This document shows, in pieces, positions 1-6,262 of a DNA stretch of 8,630 nt. Position 1 is the first letter of the stretch. Every line of letters begins with the position of its first letter. A model generated the notes under the pieces. It saw only the letters and a program-made list of their open reading frames with translations, was not told where the DNA came from and ran no database searches. The stretch is from Microbacteriaceae bacterium (GTDB lineage: Bacteria; Actinomycetota; Actinomycetes; Actinomycetales; Microbacteriaceae), in NCBI GenBank assembly GCA_947447385.1, contig CANFKN010000044.1, positions 1 to 8,630 on the forward strand. The letters are read 5' to 3'. The translations under genes and the position numbers were made by a program.

Positions 1-866
1 CTGCCGTGAAGCAGGTCGAAGGTTACATCGCCGAACATCGCATCGACGTTGTGGTTGGCTTTGGTGGTTATGCCAGCGCGCCAGCCTACTTAGCAGCGCG
101 CCGCGCAGGGGTGCCGGTGGTTGTGCACGAAGCCAACGCTTTGCCAGGCCTGGCAAACCGCTGGGGTGCGGGCTTCGCCAAAGCCACTTCCGTTGCCTTT
201 CACAACACCAAGCTTCGCAACACAACTTTTGTTGGCATGCCACTTCGTCACGAGGTTGAGCAGATCGCCAAAAACCCCACCACGCCAGAACAACGGGCTA
301 GCGCACGCGAACACTTTGGCTTGGCTGCCGACGCACCGACCCTACTTGTTACCGGCGGGTCACTCGGCGCACGCAGCATCAACGAAACCGTTGAGTCTTC
401 GCGCAACCTTTTGTCGGCAGCGGGCATCCAAGTTATTCATATTGTTGGTGACCGCTCGCCACTTGAACCGACCGCAACCAAAGATTATGTTCGTTTGGCA
501 TATTGCAGTGAAATGCACTTGGCGATAGCCGCAGCTGACTTTGCGGTTGCTCGTGCGGGCGCGTCAACGGTCAGCGAGTTCGCCGCGGTTGGTCTGCCAG
601 CCTGTTATGTGCCCTATCCGGTGGGCAACGGCGAGCAAAAATACAATGTCGTTGACCTGGTCAGCGCAGGCGGTTCGGTGGTCTGTGCCGACGTTGACTT
701 CACTCCGCAATATGTTTCGCAGACTCTGATTCCGACCGTTTCAAACACTCGCGAGCTCAAAGCAATGGCGGCTATTGCGAAGAAAACCGGTGTCGCCGAC
801 GGCGCTGCGCGACTGCTTGAACTCGTCAAGCGCGTTGCAGTGGGCTCAGCCTCAGCCCTGTCGTAA
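1..866 (+). CDS. murG: MurG, UDP-GlcNAc:lipid I GlcNAc transferase (5'-truncated by window edge)
   Basis: MurG moves GlcNAc from UDP-GlcNAc onto lipid I to make lipid II on the cytoplasmic face of the membrane. The reading frame is open from the first base, so the GTG at 6 is an internal valine codon and the true start lies upstream. About 287 residues are present, so roughly 70-80 are missing against a usual length near 360. Seen in order: GFGGYASAP near 60-85 with HEANALPGLANR near 126-160 (N-domain acceptor region); VTGGSLGARSIN near 350-380 (glycine-rich loop of the C-domain); and ARAGASTVSEFAAVGLP followed by PYPVGNGEQKYN near 550-645 (UDP-GlcNAc site). Actinobacterial MurGs usually have GNGEQ in place of the dnHQ of other phyla, so that variant is expected. 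The gene ends 29 bases before murC, matching the order of mycobacterial dcw clusters. Identification is very secure; only the N-terminus is unseen. Confidence 0.97.
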   Translation, partial: AVKQVEGYIAEHRIDVVVGFGGYASAPAYLAARRAGVPVVVHEANALPGLANRWGAGFAKATSVAFHNTKLRNTTFVGMPLRHEVEQIAKNPTTPEQRASAREHFGLAADAPTLLVTGGSLGARSINETVESSRNLLSAAGIQVIHIVGDRSPLEPTATKDYVRLAYCSEMHLAIAAADFAVARAGASTVSEFAAVGLPACYVPYPVGNGEQKYNVVDLVSAGGSVVCADVDFTPQYVSQTLIPTVSNTRELKAMAAIAKKTGVADGAARLLELVKRVAVGSASALS

Positions 867-895
867 TCTAGCCATAAGCATTTCGAAGGAACCTC

Positions 896-2284
896 ATGAT
901 CAAGCCAGACTTTTCTCAGCCAGTGCCAGCCGACCTAGGCAAAGTGCACTTTATTGGCATTGGCGGTTCGGGCATGAGCGGCATCGCACGCATCTTGATC
1001 GGCATGGGCCACAAGGTCACTGGCAGTGACTTGCGCGACACCTCAAACGTTGCAGCCCTTCGCGAGCTTGGTGCAGAAATTTTCATCGGGCATGACGCCG
1101 CACATCTGGGCAACCCAGACACGGTGGTTGTGACTTCGGCGCTGTGGCCAACCAACCCAGAATATTTGCTGGCAAAAGAGCGAGGCATTCCGGTGATTCA
1201 CCGCTCGCAGGCTTTGGCCTACCTAACCACCAAAAAGCGACTCATTGCGGTTGCTGGTGCTCACGGCAAAACCACCAGCACCGGCATGGTGGTCACAGCC
1301 CTGCAAGAGTTGGGCGATGACCCAAGCTTCGTCAACGGCGGTGTGATTGCTTCGCTCGGTGCCAGTTCAGGCAGCGGAACATCCGAGCTTTTTGTCATTG
1401 AAGCCGACGAGTCAGACGGTTCTTTCTTGCACTACGACACCGCAATCGCGCTGATTACCAACGTCGATGCCGATCACCTAGACCACTACGGCAGCATTGA
1501 AGCCTTCGATGCTGAGTTCGCCAAGTTTGCTGGCGGCGCCAAAGAGTTCATCGCAATCAACAGCGACGACCCAGGGGCCGTGAGAGTGACAAAACTTTTG
1601 GCCGGCAAACGAGTTATTCGCTTCGGTGAGGCAGCCGATTCTGATTTGCGTCTGCACTCGGTCGATGCCAGTGGTGCTCAGGTGTCGTTTGCTGTTGACG
1701 TCGCGGGGCAGACGCTGCACGCAACCCTCAAGGTGCCAGGTCTGCACAACGCAATCAATGCCACGGGTGCCCTAGCCGTATTGACCGGGCTAGGTTATGA
1801 GCCGGCTGACGCACTCGCTGCCATCGCCCGTTTTGGCGGCACCGAGCGCCGTTTCGAGCTGCACGGTGAGCGCAGGGGAGTCAAGGTTTATGACGACTTC
1901 GCCCACCACCCAACCGAAGTTTCGGCGGCCCTTGCAGGGGCGCGCGCAGTTGTCGGCGAGCACAAGATCATCACAGTTTTTCAGCCTCACCTTTATAGCC
2001 GCACTCGCCTCATGGCAAAGGAGTTTGCCGCTGCGTTGGCTGCCAGCGACGAAGTAGTTGTGCTCGACATCTATGCGGCTCGCGAAGACCCAGAGCCGGG
2101 CGTCACCGGCGCATTGGTGTCAAACGCGTTCGTCAATCAGGCCCAGGTTCACTATGTTGAGCAATGGGATCACGCCCCAGCGGTCGCAGCCTCGCTGGCC
2201 GGCGAGGGTGACTTCATCATGACCATGGGTTGTGGAGATGTTTATCGCATGGTGCCTGCCTTGCTTGAGGCGTTAGAGAAATAG
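896..2284 (+). CDS. murC: MurC, UDP-N-acetylmuramate–L-alanine ligase
   Basis: MurC is the cytoplasmic ATP-dependent ligase that adds the first L-Ala of the stem peptide to UDP-MurNAc. The 462-residue length is normal. Visible motifs: the UDP-binding glycine loop GIGGSGMSGI (21-30); the ATP P-loop AGAHGKTT (120-127); EADESDGSF (169-177) and NVDADHLDHYG (189-199), which hold acidic and histidine metal ligands; PGLHNAINATGA (281-292); GGTERRFE (314-321); DDFAHHPTEV (333-342); and FQPHLYSRT (362-370), typical of MurC within the Mur ligases. The ATG at 896 is supported by GAAGGA at 885-890 with a 5-base spacer. It lies 29 bases after murG and 3 bases before ftsQ, so the three are probably co-transcribed. 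In Streptomyces murC is outside the cluster, while mycobacteria and Microbacteriaceae keep it here. No key residue appears to be missing. Confidence 0.98.
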   Translation: MIKPDFSQPVPADLGKVHFIGIGGSGMSGIARILIGMGHKVTGSDLRDTSNVAALRELGAEIFIGHDAAHLGNPDTVVVTSALWPTNPEYLLAKERGIPVIHRSQALAYLTTKKRLIAVAGAHGKTTSTGMVVTALQELGDDPSFVNGGVIASLGASSGSGTSELFVIEADESDGSFLHYDTAIALITNVDADHLDHYGSIEAFDAEFAKFAGGAKEFIAINSDDPGAVRVTKLLAGKRVIRFGEAADSDLRLHSVDASGAQVSFAVDVAGQTLHATLKVPGLHNAINATGALAVLTGLGYEPADALAAIARFGGTERRFELHGERRGVKVYDDFAHHPTEVSAALAGARAVVGEHKIITVFQPHLYSRTRLMAKEFAAALAASDEVVVLDIYAAREDPEPGVTGALVSNAFVNQAQVHYVEQWDHAPAVAASLAGEGDFIMTMGCGDVYRMVPALLEALEK

Positions 2285-2287
2285 CTC

Positions 2288-3154
2288 TTGAAAAAACCAC
2301 CTTCGCGCGCTGCTAAACCCAAGGCAGGTGCGACCAAGATCACCCGCGAACAACTTAGGGCTGAACGAGAGCGTTTGCTCTTGCTGCGCCAAAGTGGCAA
2401 GCAAGCACAACGCAATTCGCTTCGCCAGTTGAATCGTGAAGCTCGGCGTTTTGGTCGCAACCGTCGTCGGGTGATGGCCGTTCGCTTGAGCGTGGTTTCA
2501 GCGTTCGGAGCTTTGATTGCCTTGGTTTTAGCCACTCTCTTCACGCCGATGTTGGCCATTGAAAAGATTCAGGTTTCAGGCACTCATCGAATCAAGTCTT
2601 CTGAAATTCAGGCCGCCGTTAAGTCTCAACTTGGTGTGCCGCTGACTAGGGTTGACAGCGGTCAAATCACCTCGGCTTTGGAGAAATTCAAACTTATTGA
2701 GAGTTTCTCGACGGTTGCACTGCCACCTCACACTTTGCAGGTTCGCATCATCGAGCGCCAACCCGTCTGCATCGTCACACTCGGCGGCATCAATTATTTA
2801 TTTGACGTTGCCGGCGTTGAACTTGCTGTTGCCAAGGCAAGCGATCACTACCCGGTCGTTTCGGTTGGCGGGTCACCGAGCAAGAGCAAAAACTATGGCG
2901 ACGCCATTCAGGTGCTGCTGGCTTTGCCAGTTTCGTTCGTGAAGCGGGTTGAGGTGGTTGAAGCGCGGTCGCAAGACAACGTGGTGATTCAACTAAAGGG
3001 TTTAGCTGGTCAACAAATTTTGTGGGGTGACTCCTCACGCTCGGCTCTAAAGGCCAAGGTTTTGGCAACCCTCATCAAGCACGTGCCCAAGAACCGCATT
3101 GCAACCATAGACGTGTCAGCGCCCACGGCACCCGTCGTGCATTACGGCAACTAG
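2288..3154 (+). CDS. ftsQ: FtsQ, divisome membrane protein with POTRA domain
   Basis: FtsQ is the single-pass divisome protein that links early Z-ring proteins to the FtsL/FtsB and FtsW/FtsI synthase complex. The 288-residue product has a very basic cytoplasmic N-terminus (1-65), one transmembrane helix (about 66-86), and a POTRA domain starting at IEKIQVSGTHRIKSSEI (91-107), with VRIIERQPV (152-160) at its end. The FtsQ domain then runs to IDVSAPTAPV (274-283). The start is uncertain. TTG 2288 is the second codon after the in-frame murC stop (2282-2284) and has no clear Shine-Dalgarno. GTG 2471 or ATG 2474 would also keep the membrane helix, but they would delete the basic tail and also lack a ribosome site. 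TTG 2288 with translational coupling to murC is the simplest reading. Sequence identity in this family is low, but domain order, context and length make the call safe. Confidence 0.93.
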   Translation: MKKPPSRAAKPKAGATKITREQLRAERERLLLLRQSGKQAQRNSLRQLNREARRFGRNRRRVMAVRLSVVSAFGALIALVLATLFTPMLAIEKIQVSGTHRIKSSEIQAAVKSQLGVPLTRVDSGQITSALEKFKLIESFSTVALPPHTLQVRIIERQPVCIVTLGGINYLFDVAGVELAVAKASDHYPVVSVGGSPSKSKNYGDAIQVLLALPVSFVKRVEVVEARSQDNVVIQLKGLAGQQILWGDSSRSALKAKVLATLIKHVPKNRIATIDVSAPTAPVVHYGN

Positions 3155-3396
3155 GGCAGAAGTCGCCACGCTTTCGCTTTCGCCGTCGCTTTCGCCGTCG
3201 CTTTCGCTTTCGCTTTCGCTTTCGCTCGTGCGTCGGCATTTTCGGTGCCTTCGAGTTGGTTTATCGCGACACGCCTGCCCGCCTAAGTCGCAATTAGCCA
3301 ATCTCGTTCTAACTTCATGGCGCATAGATAAAAAGCAACCAACAGTAACGTTCAGGTTTATGTTTAAGCTTTTTTGCTGATTTTTAAGGAGCCACA
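3155..3396 (+). promoter_or_regulatory. ftsQ–ftsZ intergenic region; probable ftsZ promoter/leader zone
   Basis: This 242-base gap is the only long non-coding stretch in the window. It holds the hexamer array (3169-3228). Next comes a weak stem GGCATT/GGTGCC (3235-3240 with 3244-3249, two G-U pairs, three-base loop) and a GCGAC/GTCGC inverted repeat (3266-3270 with 3287-3291). An AT-richer part follows at about 3290-3385. In many actinobacteria ftsZ has its own promoters in this gap (family knowledge). A -10-like TAGATA lies at 3325-3330 but without a convincing -35. AAAAAGC (3330-3336) can pair with GCTTTTT (3368-3374) across a 31-base loop. The leader ends with AAGGAG at 3386-3391, five bases before the GTG, one of the best ribosome sites in the window. 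No coding gene is supported here on either strand. Confidence 0.6.
3169..3228 (+). repeat. Tandem hexanucleotide repeat (CGCTTT/CGCCGT) between ftsQ and ftsZ
   Basis: Nine uninterrupted 6-base units run from 3169 to 3222. Seven are CGCTTT; the third (3181-3186) and fifth (3193-3198) are CGCCGT. A tenth, degenerate unit CGCTCG ends at 3228. The array begins 14 bases after the ftsQ stop and ends about 170 bases before the ftsZ start. It is pyrimidine-rich on the plus strand (AAAGCG units on the minus strand). Being a multiple of three it stays open in all three plus-strand frames and creates a spurious Ser-Glu-repeat reading on the minus strand. Nothing else in the window resembles it. Units this regular look like replication-slippage products, so copy number probably varies between strains (inference). 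No function can be assigned from the sequence. Confidence 0.93.
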
Positions 3397-4668
3397 GTGC
3401 CAGCCCCAAGCCAGAGCTTTAACCGCCAAGTAGTCATCAAGGTTGTTGGCGTCGGTGGCGGCGGCGTGAACGCTGTGAACCGCATGCTCGACGCTGGAAT
3501 GCGCGGTGTTGAATACATCGCACTCAACACCGATGCTCAACAGCTTTTAATTAGCCAGGCGCACGTAAAGCTCGACATTGGCCGCGAGATTACCCACGGC
3601 CTAGGAGCGGGTGCAGACCCAGAAGTTGGTCGTCGCGCTGCCGAAGACCACGAAGATGAAATTGAAGCCCTGCTAACCGGCGCTGACATGGTTTTCATCA
3701 CAGCAGGTGAAGGTGGCGGCACTGGCACAGGCGCGGCTCCAATCGTCGCCAAAATCGCCAAGCGCCTCGGTGCTCTCACCGTAGCCGTGGTCACCCGCCC
3801 GTTCAACTTTGAAGGCAAGCGTCGCGCCGAGCAAGCCGACATGGGCATCAAAAACCTTCGTGAAGAGGTTGACGCGATCATCATCGTGCCGAACCAGCGC
3901 CTACTCGAAATGCAAGACAGAACCATTGCTTTTGTTGACGCCTTCGAAATCGCTGACTCGGTGCTTCGCGCTGGTGTTCAGGGCATCACCGACCTGATTA
4001 TCACTCCAGCACTGATCAACACCGACTTTAACGACGTTAAAGCAGTCTTGCAGAGCGCAGGCTCAGCTCTGATGGGCATCGGCTCGGCCAAGGGCGAAGA
4101 CCGTGCCGTGCGAGCAGCTGAAATGGCTGTTACAAGCCAACTTCTAGAATCAACCATCGATGGCGCAACTGGTGTTTTGTTGCAGATTCAAGGCCCTTCA
4201 GACTTCGGTATGCACGAGATGGATCACGCCGTTAGTTTGGTCAAAGAAGCCGTGGCCGATGGCGCAACTCTCATTTGGGGAACCACCATCGACGACACCT
4301 TGGGTGACGAAGTTCGAGTTATCGTGATTGCAGCAGGCATCGAAGACGGTGCTTCGCGCGCCAACGCATTGCCAAGCCGCACCCCATTTAGCCCGAATGC
4401 CGCTTTTGAAAGCTTTACGTCGGGTTCATCGGCCGCTGCCAGCACGGCAACCTCATCATTTGCATCAGCAGGTGCCGCTTCGACCATCGCAGCTGAGGCA
4501 TTGGCTAGCAGCCCGCTCGAGGTCGATGATATTGACCCAGTACTTAATGGTCATGCAGAACCGATTGCTGCCGCCGATGTTCTAGCTGCAGAACCAAAGC
4601 CAGTCACCAAGCCGATTCAGCAGCACTATGGCGATGACCTTGACCTCCCTGACTTTCTCACCAACTAG
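3397..4668 (+). CDS. ftsZ: FtsZ, tubulin-like GTPase of the division ring
   Basis: FtsZ polymerises with GTP at mid-cell into the Z-ring that recruits the divisome. The 423-residue product shows GVGGGGVNAV (18-27) and NTDAQQL (44-50) at the nucleotide site, and the tubulin signature GGGTGTG (106-112) preceded by Glu105, as in mycobacterial FtsZ. RPFNFEGKRR (134-143) and the T7 loop NTDFNDVK (208-215) with catalytic acids Asp210 and Asp213 follow. After the globular core (to about 320) comes an Ala/Ser-rich disordered linker (about 330-405) and the conserved tail peptide DDLDLPDFL (413-421), which in actinobacteria binds SepF, encoded two genes downstream. The GTG start at 3397 is fixed by AAGGAG at 3386-3391 and gives the expected N-terminus. 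The last 41 bases overlap yggS. There is no ftsA in the window, consistent with Actinobacteria. All catalytic elements are intact. Confidence 0.99.
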   Translation: MPAPSQSFNRQVVIKVVGVGGGGVNAVNRMLDAGMRGVEYIALNTDAQQLLISQAHVKLDIGREITHGLGAGADPEVGRRAAEDHEDEIEALLTGADMVFITAGEGGGTGTGAAPIVAKIAKRLGALTVAVVTRPFNFEGKRRAEQADMGIKNLREEVDAIIIVPNQRLLEMQDRTIAFVDAFEIADSVLRAGVQGITDLIITPALINTDFNDVKAVLQSAGSALMGIGSAKGEDRAVRAAEMAVTSQLLESTIDGATGVLLQIQGPSDFGMHEMDHAVSLVKEAVADGATLIWGTTIDDTLGDEVRVIVIAAGIEDGASRANALPSRTPFSPNAAFESFTSGSSAAASTATSSFASAGAASTIAAEALASSPLEVDDIDPVLNGHAEPIAAADVLAAEPKPVTKPIQQHYGDDLDLPDFLTN

Positions 4669-5425
4669 CGGTCTGCCTGAGCGCTACGCTGCGGCTCTCG
4701 ACAAGATTGCCGCCGCCGAAAACTCGGCAGGTGCTCAACCTGGCTCAACCACTCTGATCGTTGTTTCAAAAACTCACCCGGCAGATTTAGTTCTTGAGCT
4801 GCTGCAACTTGGCGCAACGAACTTTGGCGAGAACCGAGACCAAGAGGCAGCTCCTAAAGCCGAGGCTGTTGCCGAAGCCATTGCGCTCGCGCGAGCCGAA
4901 CACGGTTGGACAGGCACCGATGCCAACTGGCACTTTATCGGGCAGTTGCAGTCAAACAAAGTTAAATCAGTCTTGCGATATGCGAGTTCAATTCATTCAC
5001 TCGATCGGCAGAGCTTGCTTCAAGCCTTGGTTAAAGAACTCGCTAAAGAGCGCCAAGCAGCCGATGCAATCGGCACGTGGGTGCGTGAATCAAAGCCGTT
5101 GCCAGTTTTTATTGAACTGAACCTAACCGGTCAAGCTGAGCGTGGCGGAATCTTGCCAGAAAACCTATTGGCGTTTGCCGAAGAAGTTTTGCAGAGCGAG
5201 GCCTTGCAACTTCAGGGTGTTATGGGTGTTGCCGGTCTAGACGTTGAACCTGCAGTCGATTTTGATCGCATTCGCGCTGCCAGTGAAAGCCTGCAAACCC
5301 TTGCTCCAACTGCAAAGTTCATATCTGCCGGAATGTCTGGCGACTATGAAATCGCGATTCGACACGGTGCGACACACGTTCGCATTGGCACGTCAATCAC
5401 GGGCAAACGCGATTATTCGGTTTAA
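4628..5425 (+). CDS. yggS: YggS/PLPBP family pyridoxal-phosphate-binding protein
   Basis: This family (YggS, PROSC/PLPBP) binds PLP without a known catalytic turnover and is tied to vitamin B6 and amino-acid homeostasis. Seen: the PLP lysine in VVSKTHP (Lys48); FGENRDQE (66-73, usually FGENYvQE); WHFIGQLQSNK (101-111); and the phosphate-binding C-terminal run SAGMSGDYEIAI (233-244) with VRIGTSITG (251-259). At 265 residues it is somewhat longer than the usual 220-240. The extra length falls in two charged stretches, about 78-98 and 138-156. The start is unclear: ATG 4628, ATG 4634 and TTG 4640 are all in frame, all lie inside ftsZ, and none has a Shine-Dalgarno. No suitable start follows the ftsZ stop before the conserved fold, so translation probably depends on ftsZ ribosomes. 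Many actinobacteria place pgeF (yfiH) between ftsZ and yggS, but it is absent here. Confidence 0.95.
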   Translation: MAMTLTSLTFSPTSGLPERYAAALDKIAAAENSAGAQPGSTTLIVVSKTHPADLVLELLQLGATNFGENRDQEAAPKAEAVAEAIALARAEHGWTGTDANWHFIGQLQSNKVKSVLRYASSIHSLDRQSLLQALVKELAKERQAADAIGTWVRESKPLPVFIELNLTGQAERGGILPENLLAFAEEVLQSEALQLQGVMGVAGLDVEPAVDFDRIRAASESLQTLAPTAKFISAGMSGDYEIAIRHGATHVRIGTSITGKRDYSV

Positions 5426-5470
5426 TCTAGCGATATTGGAGCTTTTTAATCCGAGTAATAGGAGCATGAC

Positions 5471-5899
5471 ATGGGAGTTTTCTCAATTGCCAAAAATTGG
5501 CTGGGCTGGGACGAAGTCTATGATGACGAGTTGCCAGTTCGCGAAGCCATTCCTATTAACAGCCGTCAGGCAGTTCGCCCAACAGTGGTTGCTCGCAGCA
5601 GAAAGACTCAGGTTTCTGAAGTGAACGAGATTTTCACCATTGACGTGCGTTCGTTCGCTGATGCTGAGCGCATCGGTGAAGAATATCGCGATGGCAAAAC
5701 CGTGATTGCAAACTTGGGCGACCTTGAAGATGGTCGACGCATCGTTGACTTCATGTCTGGCCTTGTTTTTGCTCTCAACGGCAGCTCACGACGCGTTACC
5801 TCGAAAGTATTCTTGCTTTCACACCAGGGCGTTTCGGTTGAAGGCGACACCGCCGCCGAAGACAACAACGAAGTCGAATCACTCTACATTCGCCCATAA
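5471..5899 (+). CDS. sepF: SepF, membrane anchor and organiser of FtsZ
   Basis: SepF tethers FtsZ to the membrane and bundles its filaments. In Actinobacteria, which lack FtsA, it is the main Z-ring anchor (family knowledge). The 142-residue product has an N-terminal amphipathic stretch MGVFSIAKNWLGW (1-13), the likely membrane-binding helix. A variable linker (about 14-50) and the SepF domain from about 54 to 118 follow, with VIANLGDLEDGRRIVDF (78-94) and RVTSKVFLLS (108-117) typical of the family. A short acidic tail ends the protein. ATG 5471 is well supported by AGGAG at 5460-5464 with a 6-base spacer. A 45-base gap follows yggS, the largest inside the ftsZ–yggT run, and a -10-like TAATCT overlaps the yggS stop at 5423-5428, so a weak internal promoter is possible. 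No anomaly is seen. Confidence 0.97.
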   Translation: MGVFSIAKNWLGWDEVYDDELPVREAIPINSRQAVRPTVVARSRKTQVSEVNEIFTIDVRSFADAERIGEEYRDGKTVIANLGDLEDGRRIVDFMSGLVFALNGSSRRVTSKVFLLSHQGVSVEGDTAAEDNNEVESLYIRP

Positions 5900-5902
5900 C
5901 CA

Positions 5903-6193
5903 ATGGCTGTCATTGGTTTAGTTCTTTGGTGGGCTCTTCGCATCTTTAGCTTGGTGCTGGTTGCCCGAATAATTATTGACTGGGTTCGTGCCTACAACCC
6001 ATCTTGGCGACCTCGCGGAGCTGTGCTTGTCGGTGCCGAAATCGTCTATACGCTCACCGATTGGCTGTTGCGTTTGATGCGTCGTTTGGTTCCACCACTG
6101 CGGCTCGGGCCGGTCGCTTTAGACCTCGGAGCGATCATAATTTTTGTGGCCATCGGCTTTCTGCAGAATCTAGTGCTGATTTTCTTTAGATAA
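5903..6193 (+). CDS. yggT: YggT family small integral membrane protein
   Basis: YggT proteins are short membrane proteins routinely found beside sepF and divIVA in Gram-positive dcw clusters. Their biochemical role is unsettled; links to osmotic tolerance and division have been reported in other bacteria. The 96-residue product has a hydrophobic helix at about 3-26 and another at about 70-94. Between them lies a semi-polar segment with RRLVPPLRLGPVALDLG (60-76), which carries the conserved basic-residue and double-proline pattern of the family. The ATG lies only three bases after the sepF stop and has no evident Shine-Dalgarno, suggesting coupled translation with sepF. Length and topology are normal. 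Confidence 0.93.
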   Translation: MAVIGLVLWWALRIFSLVLVARIIIDWVRAYNPSWRPRGAVLVGAEIVYTLTDWLLRLMRRLVPPLRLGPVALDLGAIIIFVAIGFLQNLVLIFFR

Positions 6194-6204
6194 CGAGCAC
6201 TTTT

Positions 6205-6238
6205 TTGGGTTAAACTAGTTCGAACTGACCCATCGGGT
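6205..6238 (+). promoter_or_regulatory. Nested inverted repeats and candidate promoter upstream of divIVA
   Basis: The 69-base gap between yggT and divIVA contains a perfect 10-base palindrome AGTTCGAACT (6217-6226). It is flanked by TGGGT (6206-6210) and its complement ACCCA (6228-6232). ACCC (6228-6231) can instead pair with GGGT (6235-6238) around a three-base loop, so two hairpins sharing ACCC are mutually exclusive. TAAACT at 6211-6216 fits the TANNNT pattern of an actinobacterial -10 box, but no good -35 lies at the right distance. A run of six T (6201-6206) precedes the repeat. The region may be an operator or promoter, or part of a leader. It is not a standard terminator, because the T-run precedes the stem on the plus strand. 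Function is inferred from position only. Confidence 0.4.
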
Positions 6239-6262
6239 TATGCGAATCGAAAGTAGAGCAAA

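Noticed and set aside
121..528. Plus-strand 135-codon frame inside murG
   Set aside because: It lies wholly within murG in another frame, while the murG frame carries every conserved MurG motif. The alternative protein has no recognisable domain.
3116..3409. Minus-strand reading frame of 97 codons with a Ser-Glu repeat across the ftsQ–ftsZ gap
   Set aside because: The Ser-Glu repeat is only the reverse reading of the hexamer array, which is open in all frames. The frame begins at a TTG inside ftsZ, runs into the ftsQ end and matches no family I recognise.
3703..3735. Glu before GGGTGTG in FtsZ, where E. coli has Met
   Set aside because: AGEGGGTGTG is the normal actinobacterial form and is not an unusual substitution.
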